The notes below the pieces were generated by a model. The model searched no databases. It was not told where the DNA came from and saw nothing but the letters and a program-made list of their open reading frames with translations. Of a stretch of 6,908 bases of DNA, positions 1 through 6,830 are shown piece by piece. The DNA is from JBDTMC01 sp039934475 (lineage in GTDB: Bacteria; Acidobacteriota; Terriglobia; Bryobacterales; Bryobacteraceae): the NCBI GenBank assembly GCA_039934475.1, contig JBDTMC010000423.1:1-6908 (forward strand), written 5' to 3'. The translations under genes and the position numbers were made by a program. Each line of letters starts with the position of its first letter. Within the stretch, counting starts at the first letter, position 1.

Positions 1-3000
1 CACCCGCCGTCCTCGTGCTGGAAGTCGTAGAGGCGATCGAGGCCCGCCCGAATCTTCTTGCCCAGTTCCGCCTCGTTCAGGTTGGATTTCAGCTTCAGGT
101 CTTTGGCCGCCTTTGAGACGATGACGTTGGGCAGGAAGCTGGACATCGTCTGCTCCACGCAGCCATAGGGGAAGCCCGTTAGGTATTCAAGCGCGCCGAA
201 GATGGCGCCGGCCATGGATGGCGTAGCTTCAATGACTAAAGTGCGTGAGGTTGGCGCGCTCTGCGCCGGGAAGGAAAGCGTGGCGCCGCCGCTCCCGGTC
301 GCCTCAAAAATGGAACCGGAACGGGCTTCGGAGAGCTTAACGCCGAATGGGATCACCGGAAGAGTAATTTCCAGTGCGTCTGATTCCTCGTCGGTCAGCG
401 CCTTTCCCAGCAAGACGACAGTAGCTCCGGGCTTGGCGCGCAGGCGGTAGTCCACATGAGCTTCGCCTTTGCTCGGGATACTGACATCCTTCGTTCCGCC
501 GTCGATGATGTCTGCCCCTTGCGCCGTCAGCGAGACGCGTGCCGTTTTCTCGGAGGCGAGATAGTTGTGCACTAGCGCGGAAATGGTAACTTCATCGCCA
601 TCGCGGAAGAACCGCGGCGTGGAAAGGCGCAGGATGAGGTTCTTTCTGATGATGACGCGCGACACCGCGGACCCAACGCGGGAATCGGCAGTGATGCCCC
701 GGGCCGTGGCGCGCCAGGTGGTCAAGGCGTCCGGGAATTCAAACTTCGCCTCGGCGTGACCGGCAGCGTTCGTGCGCAAGGAAGCGTTCCAGAAACTGGT
801 ATCGGGGAATGCTTTGCGGATCTTCGCATCCACCAGCTTTTCCGGTTTGAACTGAGCAAGCGTGTGCCGCTTCACACGTGCCAACTGCAGGGCGCGTTTG
901 CCGGCCTGGCCCTGGAAGTAGTAAGTGAGGGAGTTGCTCGTGTTGACGCGGTTCCAACCCCGTCCGTAAAAGAAGTTGAGGATCTCCGGCGCCATCTCCC
1001 GGCGGATGGCGTAGATGGCCTCGTCCACAACGCCGAGGCTGAATTCGGCGGCGGCGGGTTTCCCGGTGTTATCGCGGGCGTCGATGGTGTAGGTGGCTGC
1101 CTCGCCGGGTTTGTAGACTGGCTTTGAGGCCTTCAGGTCAACGTTGATCTTGTGGTCTACAGGAGGCACGTTGATGCTCTTCATTCCCTGGAATTGCTTG
1201 CCGTCCTTAATGAAGGATGCGCTGACAAAGAAGTTGGGCTCCTGCGTGGCGTCGATTGGGATGTCGATAGTCACGGTGGGGGAATCGGCGCGGATGACGC
1301 GAGTGCTATAGAGATCGCGTCCCTCAATGGAGACAAGCAGCGTCGCCTTGGGCTGGCCCGTCACCAGCAGCACTTTGGCCTTCTCTCCGGCCGCGTAGGA
1401 CTTCTTGTCCGGGACGATCTGCAGGCGCTGGTTGCCGCCGCTCGACCAGAAATCGCCTCCGCCGGAAATCCACAGATAAGTGGAGTCGCTGATCTCACGG
1501 CGTTCCGGTGTGACTGCTGTGACTTTCGCTTGATAGCTGCCGCCAGGCGGCGCTTTGAAATCGAAACGAGCCTTGCCTTGGGCGTCCGTGTGGCCGGTTC
1601 CGGAAGCCACGTCGCGTCCTGGGCCGCCTTGCCATCGCCACTCGTGTATGGAGACAGTGAAGTCGGCCTGCGCGGCGTTGCCATCGTAGTCGCGCGTTTC
1701 GATATGAAGCGATGCCGGCGCTCCCGGCGTATACACGTACTGATCCGGTTGGACATTAATCAGGAAGGTGCCGACTGTGGCGACGACGGCTGTAGATCCG
1801 GCGATTTCCCGGTTAGCGGCATCGGTAACACGCGCTTCGACGCGATAAATGAGGTCGTCTTTCTCCACGCCGTTCGGAAAGGTGATGGCCAGTTTCCCAT
1901 CGGCGTCAGTCTGGCCGGTGTCCTGGGCCACCTGCTCGCCCGCGTAATAACCACCCTCCTCGCCGCCTTCGCCGTCTCCTTCCTCGCCATACTCCTCCTC
2001 GGCGTACAACGGATTCCAGTAGCGGGCTTTGTGGACCACCCACGTCACCTTGGCATTGGCCACTGGCTCGCCGAAGTAATAGCGGGCGACGATGGTCGCC
2101 TTAATCGGCTCGCCCTGCAGGACGCGCGGCTTATCCGGATTGACGCGGACTTCGTACTCAGGCTTCTTGTATTCCTGGACTTCGAATCCGCCAGCGGCCA
2201 TCGATTGGCCGTTCTTCACCTGAACACTGTAATAGCCAAGGCTAGCCGTGGCTGGAAGATCGAAATCGCCACTGACGGAGCCGAACGTCGAGATCTTTGC
2301 CTTAGTTCGGTAGACAGGTTTGCTTTCGTTGTCCTGGACTTCGATATCGACATCGGAGACAGCGGGCATGCGGTAGCCCGAGCCCAGCATGGAGCGGATG
2401 ATGGCGCGGAAGTGCACCTGGTGACCAGGCCGGTACACAGGACGGTCCGTATAAACATATCCCATCCACTGGCTGCCGTTGTTGGCGTTGAGCGAGTAGC
2501 CGTAAACGGCGTTGGCAACAAAGTCTTCCGCTTTCTTGGCCATCACCAGCACATGCTCCAATTGTCCTTCCGTGAAGGAGAACGAGGCCATGCCGTCGAT
2601 ATCCGTGGTGCCGCGTCCCAGATCTTTCTTGCCAGACCAAACCACCAGTGCGGCGTCCGCCACGGGGTCACCGGTCGTGCGGTTCACCACCTGTGTAACT
2701 AAGCGGCCTGGAGCGCCTTTCACGATCACCACCAGGTCGCTGACTTGAAGAATGGTGAATGCGCGTAACTTGCCATTGGTCGCTTCTACTACATAGACGC
2801 CGTTGCCCGGCGTGGTCACGGGAACCAGTTGATTTTCCCAGCGATGCGCCGTGGAGACGTTCACCTGCCAAGTGGAAACCAGTTGCTGCGGATTGAGGAC
2901 CGGCACTTCCGCATAGTGATCCACCGCTGGACCGGTTTGGCCGGAAGGGGTGTTGGAACCCGTGCGAATGGTGGCTCGATTCTCCGCCGTGTACTGGGCG

Positions 3001-3341
3001 CGAACCACATTGCGCAGGCGCGTGCGCCAGGCGCGCTTCATGGCGTGGAATTGCTCGAGAGGAGTCTTCTTCGCAGTGGAGGTTGCCCGGCGGGGCGGTT
3101 CACCCATCGTGTGAGGGTCCTGCAAATTCTGAAAGAACCGTGTGGCGTTACTTACCCGGTAGAGCCGGAATTGGAGCGTCTGCACACCTTGCGTCCACAA
3201 CTGGACCTGCGGCTTTTCGGATGCCGAAAACGTTTGATTGCTGGCCAGCGAGAAATAGACGTTCGCCTCGTCTTCCTGCGCCGGTACCGGAAGGACGGCA
3301 CTGAGCAACAGCGTCACCGCGAGCAGTCTGGCGAGTCGCAT
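1..3341 (-). CDS. Alpha-2-macroglobulin family protein with thioester motif, C-terminus outside the window
   Basis: Likely an exported protease-trapping protein. The frame is open from ATG at 3341 to the window edge (1113 residues seen). A signal peptide covers about residues 1-22 (Arg near the N-terminus, Leu/Val-rich core, cleavage near VPA-Q). There is no lipobox, so it is probably periplasmic or secreted. Recognisable parts: an MG1-like strand region around 27-65; the MG2 signature YTDRPVYRPG at 297-306; the MG3-like EVQEYKKPEYEV segment encoded near 2090-2125; an acidic/Gly loop at 448-469; a bait-region-domain-like start near 645 (DKKSYAAGE); VVDEAIYAI at 771-779; the A2M core with FW at 850-851 and PDALTTWR at 870-877; and the thioester motif GCVEQ with Cys1061 and Gln1064. 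The missing part should hold the rest of the thioester domain and terminal MG domains, since bacterial relatives usually exceed 1500 residues. The start lies 3 bp after the DUF1175 gene, with only a weak ribosome site, so translational coupling is likely. Family assignment is secure. The physiological target is unknown. Confidence 0.95.
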   Translation of the reverse strand, partial: MRLARLLAVTLLLSAVLPVPAQEDEANVYFSLASNQTFSASEKPQVQLWTQGVQTLQFRLYRVSNATRFFQNLQDPHTMGEPPRRATSTAKKTPLEQFHAMKRAWRTRLRNVVRAQYTAENRATIRTGSNTPSGQTGPAVDHYAEVPVLNPQQLVSTWQVNVSTAHRWENQLVPVTTPGNGVYVVEATNGKLRAFTILQVSDLVVIVKGAPGRLVTQVVNRTTGDPVADAALVVWSGKKDLGRGTTDIDGMASFSFTEGQLEHVLVMAKKAEDFVANAVYGYSLNANNGSQWMGYVYTDRPVYRPGHQVHFRAIIRSMLGSGYRMPAVSDVDIEVQDNESKPVYRTKAKISTFGSVSGDFDLPATASLGYYSVQVKNGQSMAAGGFEVQEYKKPEYEVRVNPDKPRVLQGEPIKATIVARYYFGEPVANAKVTWVVHKARYWNPLYAEEEYGEEGDGEGGEEGGYYAGEQVAQDTGQTDADGKLAITFPNGVEKDDLIYRVEARVTDAANREIAGSTAVVATVGTFLINVQPDQYVYTPGAPASLHIETRDYDGNAAQADFTVSIHEWRWQGGPGRDVASGTGHTDAQGKARFDFKAPPGGSYQAKVTAVTPERREISDSTYLWISGGGDFWSSGGNQRLQIVPDKKSYAAGEKAKVLLVTGQPKATLLVSIEGRDLYSTRVIRADSPTVTIDIPIDATQEPNFFVSASFIKDGKQFQGMKSINVPPVDHKINVDLKASKPVYKPGEAATYTIDARDNTGKPAAAEFSLGVVDEAIYAIRREMAPEILNFFYGRGWNRVNTSNSLTYYFQGQAGKRALQLARVKRHTLAQFKPEKLVDAKIRKAFPDTSFWNASLRTNAAGHAEAKFEFPDALTTWRATARGITADSRVGSAVSRVIIRKNLILRLSTPRFFRDGDEVTISALVHNYLASEKTARVSLTAQGADIIDGGTKDVSIPSKGEAHVDYRLRAKPGATVVLLGKALTDEESDALEITLPVIPFGVKLSEARSGSIFEATGSGGATLSFPAQSAPTSRTLVIEATPSMAGAIFGALEYLTGFPYGCVEQTMSSFLPNVIVSKAAKDLKLKSNLNEAELGKKIRAGLDRLYDFQHEDGG

Positions 3342-3344
3342 AAG

Positions 3345-4355
3345 TTACAGTTCGTCTCTTAGTATGTTCCATCGAAAGACGCCGAGGAAGTTCGGGTTGC
3401 CCGGGTCGGGTCGCCAGCGCGGCGAGGGGTGGCCCTTCAGTTCGGCAACGGTCGGGCGTCGGATCTCCCCCGGCAGCTTTCCTGCGGGACCAGTGTGATA
3501 GATGATGTGCGGCGTCCGGTCGTCTTCAAGATGGCTGGGGCCGAGGAAGATCATGGCGTGGAAGGGGAACTCCTGCTGGAGTTGCCGGTAGAAGAGGAGG
3601 TCGCCGGGCTCCGCATTTTGGATGTCGCGCGTGATGAAGAAGGTGTTCCGGCGCATGAGCGTTTCGGCATCGGCGAATTCGGCGAAGGCTCCATTGGTTA
3701 GGTCGCCGGGTTGGAACGGCGGCGGCTGTACGCGGAAGAGAGCGGCGCCGAGCAGCGTGTACGGGTAGTGATATTTGGCAATGCTGCCCAGTGCGGGTGT
3801 GGGCGGTAAGTGGAGTGCGGTAGCCCAGCCTTTGTCGTGGTCTCGCAGGGTTTCACGATACGCGAAGCGAAGCAGCGCGGCGCAATCGACGATGTCTTTG
3901 GCAGGTGTGTTGGTGAAGTACTGGCTTTCGGCAAGGAAGGTGAACCAGCGCTGGAAGGCTTCGCGGTCTGCGGCCCCGTCCAGGCGGAGAGCATCGGGTG
4001 TTCCATCGCCGTCAGCGTCGGCGAGGTCGGGCTGGAAGGTGATCTCGTAGAGCAGAGGCGTGAATCCCCGGGCCGTGATCTTCAACCGCACCATTCCCGG
4101 TAACACGCCGGCGCGCATCGTGATCACCGCGCCGTTGCCTCTGAGCTTGGCCGGCGCAAGCGTGGCTCTGCGGGCGCCGTCAATTAGGTCCACGGTTACA
4201 GAATCCGAGATCGCGCGGCTGGCCGCCACGGCGACCTCAATCTGCGATTCGCCGTCGGCATAGGCGCGCGCTGGCGCGGATTCCACGCGCAGCACGCCGG
4301 GCTGCCGGGCGCAGCCGGTGAGTATGACGACCGCAACTGCGACACGCCACCTCAA
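3345..4355 (-). CDS. Lipoprotein with DUF1175 (YfaT-like) domain, possible NlpC/P60-type fold
   Basis: A 336-residue predicted lipoprotein starting at TTG. The leader ends in the lipobox LTGC (Cys15), so the protein should be membrane-anchored. Residues about 20-108 look like a beta-rich Ig-like domain of the invasin type (ADGESQIEVAV at 33-43). An acidic loop of the form DxDGDGxxD (113-121) resembles EF-hand or thrombospondin-type calcium loops. The C-terminal half resembles DUF1175/COG3234, the family of E. coli YfaT: DCAALLRFAYRE (157-168), PGDLLFY (250-256), FHAMIFLG (265-272) and YHTGP (286-290). The arrangement DC...GDLLFY...H recalls NlpC/P60 Cys-His hydrolases, with Cys158 and His266 as candidate catalytic residues; this role is my inference. 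E. coli YfaT is roughly 200 residues, so the Ig-like part is extra. The TTG lies one base after the nuclease stop, and no strong ribosome site precedes it. The gene is directly followed by the A2M gene, the neighbour expected for this family. Confidence 0.88.
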   Translation of the reverse strand: MRWRVAVAVVILTGCARQPGVLRVESAPARAYADGESQIEVAVAASRAISDSVTVDLIDGARRATLAPAKLRGNGAVITMRAGVLPGMVRLKITARGFTPLLYEITFQPDLADADGDGTPDALRLDGAADREAFQRWFTFLAESQYFTNTPAKDIVDCAALLRFAYRETLRDHDKGWATALHLPPTPALGSIAKYHYPYTLLGAALFRVQPPPFQPGDLTNGAFAEFADAETLMRRNTFFITRDIQNAEPGDLLFYRQLQQEFPFHAMIFLGPSHLEDDRTPHIIYHTGPAGKLPGEIRRPTVAELKGHPSPRWRPDPGNPNFLGVFRWNILRDEL

Positions 4356-4356
4356 T

Positions 4357-5295
4357 CTAGCGGCCGAGAGTCCTGTTGAGGACGGCGGCCAGACGGTTCG
4401 CGGCCATACCCATGCGGTGGATGGCGATTGCTTTCGCGCTGATTGAGTAGCCGTCGGAGAGAGTCACCGGTTCCTCCTTTGTCCCCTTACCCTCAAACTG
4501 GTAGACTGAGCGACGGGCGACGAACGCGCTGTCTTCCAGCCACTTCTGGGGAGCAGCCGTGGTGGTCTTCCTGGTTCTGCTGGCGATAATGCCTGCGAGT
4601 TTGGACACCACCGGCTCCGTGTCCACTAAGCCAGGCAGGTTGTCCCAGAACGAATGCAGGTTCGAGTTTCCCTTGAGGATCACCGAATTGCCGCCGCGAT
4701 CGCCGTTGGGAAGGTCCATTGTGAAACGGGATACCGCGTGCAGGGGTTGATGCACGTCCCCGACCAGATGTTCCAGCCAGGGAAGATCGAATGTGCGTTG
4801 CGGATCGCTGGTAGCGGCGGTTGGGAGTTCGGCGAGTATAGCGTCGATTCGTGTCAGGGCGTTAGGCACACAACTGGGCTTGGTCGGCATGCCGTCGGTG
4901 CTGAAGGACAGATCGTCGTAGTGCCAGTCCTGGTGCCGTTCCATGTCGGGAAATCCAGCGAATACGGCGCCCGGAGGAGGCGGAGCTGTCCCCACGGGTT
5001 TGCAGTCGTCATCCATCCGAGGCGTGTTGACGAAGTGTTTATCGCCGCGGATGAAATCGGGCCACGTTGCGAAGTTCGCGAATACCATTCGCGAGGCCGT
5101 TTCTCCGCTCGTCCCTGCGGAGAATTCATCGAACATCGGATGAGCGCGGAGCAAGGCATCCACGCGCGCCCTCGCCTTCTTGTTTAACTTTGCGTAGGCT
5201 GCGTAGGCGATGGCTTTGTGACCGGTGTTGTTCCAGGCAGCCGCAGGAGGAGCCAGCAGCAAGGCGCAGAGAATCAGGGCGAGCGTAGGCTTCAC
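4357..5295 (-). CDS. Secreted S1/P1-type zinc-dependent nuclease
   Basis: An exported endonuclease that should cleave single-stranded DNA/RNA (3'-nucleotidase-like activity is also common in this family). From the GTG at 5295 the product is 312 residues, with signal peptide about 1-20 ending PPAAA, so the mature protein would begin with Trp21. This matters because in P1 nuclease the N-terminal Trp itself binds zinc. All nine family zinc ligands can be matched (numbering from this GTG): Trp21, His26 (TGHKA), Asp80 (TWPD), His125 (DWHYD), His176, Asp180 and His186 (EHLVGDVHQPLH), His214 and Asp218 (HSFWD). Spacings in the last two motifs equal those of P1 nuclease. Cys98 and Cys142 could form a disulfide. 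An in-frame GTG at 5325 would add ten residues before the signal peptide; I prefer 5295 because AAGGAG lies six bases upstream. It appears to be the first gene of an operon with the DUF1175 lipoprotein and A2M genes. Confidence 0.95.
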   Translation of the reverse strand: MKPTLALILCALLLAPPAAAWNNTGHKAIAYAAYAKLNKKARARVDALLRAHPMFDEFSAGTSGETASRMVFANFATWPDFIRGDKHFVNTPRMDDDCKPVGTAPPPPGAVFAGFPDMERHQDWHYDDLSFSTDGMPTKPSCVPNALTRIDAILAELPTAATSDPQRTFDLPWLEHLVGDVHQPLHAVSRFTMDLPNGDRGGNSVILKGNSNLHSFWDNLPGLVDTEPVVSKLAGIIASRTRKTTTAAPQKWLEDSAFVARRSVYQFEGKGTKEEPVTLSDGYSISAKAIAIHRMGMAANRLAAVLNRTLGR

Positions 5296-5390
5296 GGGAG
5301 TCTCCTTCGGGGTGGCCTCGTTCACCGTAGCCCACTCCGCAGGCCCCCTGCAACTGCTATCCTGAACCTCACAGCGAGGCTATCACCACA
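5296..5390. promoter_or_regulatory. Divergent intergenic region between nuclease operon and dipeptidase gene
   Basis: These 95 bp must hold the start signals for both transcription units, unless they lie inside the neighbouring genes. I see no convincing pair of -35 and -10 boxes on either strand. TATCCT at 5358-5363 is a weak plus-strand -10 candidate without a good -35. A perfect 5-3-5 inverted repeat, GCAGG-CCC-CCTGC, lies at 5339-5351, and GCTATC occurs twice (5356-5361 and 5379-5384, 23 bp apart). These could be regulator sites, but such short repeats can arise by chance. Confidence 0.4.
5302..5307 (-). promoter_or_regulatory. Ribosome binding site that sets the nuclease start
   Basis: AAGGAG on the minus strand, six bases before the GTG at 5295. 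It sits inside the ten-codon extension that the alternative GTG at 5325 would require, and gives a leader starting MKPTLALIL. The 5325 GTG has only a GGAG about nine bases upstream. Confidence 0.75.
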
Positions 5391-6605
5391 TTGAAACCCA
5401 GTCTTTACTTGATCGCAGCATTCGTGCTGGCTGCGGGCACCGGCCTTTCCCAAAAGCGTACCGTTTCCGATGCCGAAGTGGCCAAAGTTCACAAGTCGGC
5501 GATCCTTATCGATACCCATAACGACATCACCAGCCGGACGGTTGAGGGCTGGGACATCGGGACGGATGCCACTGACACGCATACCGACATCAACCGCATG
5601 AAGAAGGGCGGCATGGGCGGCGAGTTCTTTGCCGTATTCGTCGGTGCGAACTATGTGGAGGGGAACCACGCGGCCAACCGGACGCTGGAGATGATCGACA
5701 CGGTGCGCCACGACATCGTGGCAAAACACCCTGAGGCGTTTCTCTTTGCGACGACGGCGGACGATGTGTTGAAGGCCCGCAAAGAAGGCAAGATGGCCGC
5801 GTTGATGGGCATTGAAGGCGGTCACGCGATTGAAGACAGCCTGCGACTGCTGCGCGATTTTCACGCGCTGGGTATCCGTTACATGACGCTGACGCATTCG
5901 AATACTAACAATTGGGCTGATTCCTCAGGCGACATGGACAACCCGAAGGTGAAGCACCACAACGGGCTGACCGACTTCGGTAAGGACGTGGTGCGGGAGA
6001 TGAACCGGTTGGGCATGATGGTAGACATCTCGCACGTAGCGGACAAGACGTTTTACGACGCGATGGAAGTGAGCACCGCGCCGGTGTTCGCGTCGCATTC
6101 CTCAGCGCGCGCGATTTCGAATATCCCGCGCAACATGACCGACGACATGATCAAGGCGCTGGCCAAGAAAGGCGGTGTGGTTCAGGTCAATTTCGGTTGC
6201 GAGTTCCTGAGCCAGAAAGCGGCTGACTCTTCGCCCATGACGGATCCGGTGTTACGCGAGAAAGTGACGAAGATGTTCGCTGACGCCAAGACGCCGGAAG
6301 AGCGCGCCAGCCTGATGAAGAAGCTACGCGAGGAGTTCGGAAGCAAACAGGTGCGGGCGACATTGATGGATGTTGTGGCGCACATCGATCACATCAAAGA
6401 GATCGCCGGCGTGGACTACATCGGCATTGGCTCGGACTTCGACGGTGTCGGCTGTGTACCCGAAGGATTGGATGATGTCTCGAAATTCCCCAATCTGACG
6501 CGGGCCCTTTTGGAAAAGGGATACACGGCGGAGGACATCCGTAAGATCTATGGCGGCAACCTGCTGCGCGTGATGCGAGCGGTGGAGAAGGCTGCGGCGA
6601 AGTAG
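5391..6605 (+). CDS. Exported M19-family (renal dipeptidase-like) zinc dipeptidase
   Basis: A membrane-dipeptidase family (peptidase M19) enzyme of 404 residues, expected to hydrolyse dipeptides outside the cytoplasm. Some relatives act on D-amino-acid-containing dipeptides; the substrate here cannot be told. A signal peptide covers about residues 1-20 (MKPSLYL start, hydrophobic core, cleavage near GLS-Q). The metal ligands are all present: His43 and Asp45 (DTHND), Glu142 (GIEGGH), His215 (DISH) and His236 (ASHSSAR), with Asp349 in GSDFDG as the catalytic-site Asp. The spacings Glu142-His215 (73) and His215-His236 (21) equal those of human renal dipeptidase. A charged Lys/Glu-rich helical stretch (about 285-325) sits between the NFG and DHI motifs and looks longer than in the mammalian enzyme. 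The start is TTG; no ATG or GTG occurs nearby upstream in frame, and a weak GAGG lies 11 bases before it. It is divergent from the nuclease operon, so a shared function is only suggested. Confidence 0.95.
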   Translation: MKPSLYLIAAFVLAAGTGLSQKRTVSDAEVAKVHKSAILIDTHNDITSRTVEGWDIGTDATDTHTDINRMKKGGMGGEFFAVFVGANYVEGNHAANRTLEMIDTVRHDIVAKHPEAFLFATTADDVLKARKEGKMAALMGIEGGHAIEDSLRLLRDFHALGIRYMTLTHSNTNNWADSSGDMDNPKVKHHNGLTDFGKDVVREMNRLGMMVDISHVADKTFYDAMEVSTAPVFASHSSARAISNIPRNMTDDMIKALAKKGGVVQVNFGCEFLSQKAADSSPMTDPVLREKVTKMFADAKTPEERASLMKKLREEFGSKQVRATLMDVVAHIDHIKEIAGVDYIGIGSDFDGVGCVPEGLDDVSKFPNLTRALLEKGYTAEDIRKIYGGNLLRVMRAVEKAAAK

Positions 6606-6614
6606 AGCCTTCAG

Positions 6615-6818
6615 TCAAGCGCCGGTGCTAGGGCGGACGGTTGCGCGCCGGCCGCCTGAACGCCGGGCTGCCCGCACCTCCTCGAGTTCCCGTTCCACTT
6701 CATCCTGCGAACGTGGAGATTTCATGGGGATGAACTCATCCAGGGCCCGCAGCATGGCGAGACGCTCGTCTTCTTTGAGCCGATCCTGGGCAGTCATACT
6801 GCTACTATCTTGACGCAT
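6615..6818 (-). CDS. Small charged hypothetical protein, possible unpaired antitoxin
   Basis: A 67-residue ORF starting at ATG 6818. I do not recognise a named family. It has no signal peptide or membrane segment. Residues 1-33 look like an amphipathic helix-rich segment (DRLKEDERLAMLRALDEF at 12-29). Residues 38-53 are strongly charged (DEVERELEEVRAARR at 39-53), and the tail is basic (SGGRRATVRP at 54-63). Short proteins ending in such an acidic-then-basic helix are often antitoxins encoded beside PIN-domain toxins, but no toxin gene follows: the next DNA is the convergent dipeptidase gene, whose stop is 9 bp away. A good ribosome site supports it being translated and favours 6818 over the in-frame ATG at 6797. 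The plus strand is also open across this stretch, which weakens the case for coding somewhat. Confidence 0.6.
   Translation of the reverse strand: MRQDSSSMTAQDRLKEDERLAMLRALDEFIPMKSPRSQDEVERELEEVRAARRSGGRRATVRPSTGA
6632..6656. other. GC-rich hairpin near the convergent gene ends
   Basis: Nine bases at 6632-6640 (GGCGGACGG) pair with 6648-6656 (CCGGCCGCC) with one A-G mismatch around a 7-base loop. It starts 26 bp after the dipeptidase stop and lies inside codons 55-63 of the small opposing ORF. No T-run follows on either strand, so it is not a standard intrinsic terminator. It could slow polymerase or protect the dipeptidase mRNA 3' end, or may simply reflect Arg/Gly codons at high GC. Confidence 0.3.
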
Positions 6819-6821
6819 CGG

Positions 6822-6830
6822 CTCCCTTCC
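6822..6830 (-). promoter_or_regulatory. Ribosome binding site of the small 67-residue ORF
   Basis: The minus strand reads GGAAGGGAG here. GGAAGG is six bases from the ATG at 6818, so it supports translation from that codon. No comparable purine run precedes the alternative ATG at 6797. Confidence 0.6.

Noticed and set aside
1152..2702. A 516-codon open frame on the plus strand
   Set aside because: It lies wholly antisense to the A2M gene, whose frame encodes clear family motifs throughout. The antisense product shows no recognisable domain, and long antisense frames are common in GC-rich genes.
2829..3362. A 177-codon plus-strand open frame near the A2M start
   Set aside because: It is antisense to the A2M signal peptide and first macroglobulin domain, with an Arg/Leu/Gly-rich composition typical of shadow frames.
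4654..5187. A 177-codon plus-strand open frame opposite the nuclease
   Set aside because: The minus strand carries all nine S1/P1 zinc ligands in order; the plus frame has no recognisable motif.
5322..5897. A 191-codon minus-strand open frame overlapping the dipeptidase start
   Set aside because: It is antisense to the dipeptidase signal peptide and first metal motif, and its sequence resembles no known protein.
6632..6656. Intrinsic terminator for the dipeptidase gene
   Set aside because: A hairpin can form, but no T-run follows it on either strand, so it is reported only as a structure.
6625..6813. A plus-strand 62-codon frame opposite the small ORF
   Set aside because: It is Ser/Arg-rich low-complexity translation and lacks a clear ribosome site, whereas the minus-strand ORF has a good one.
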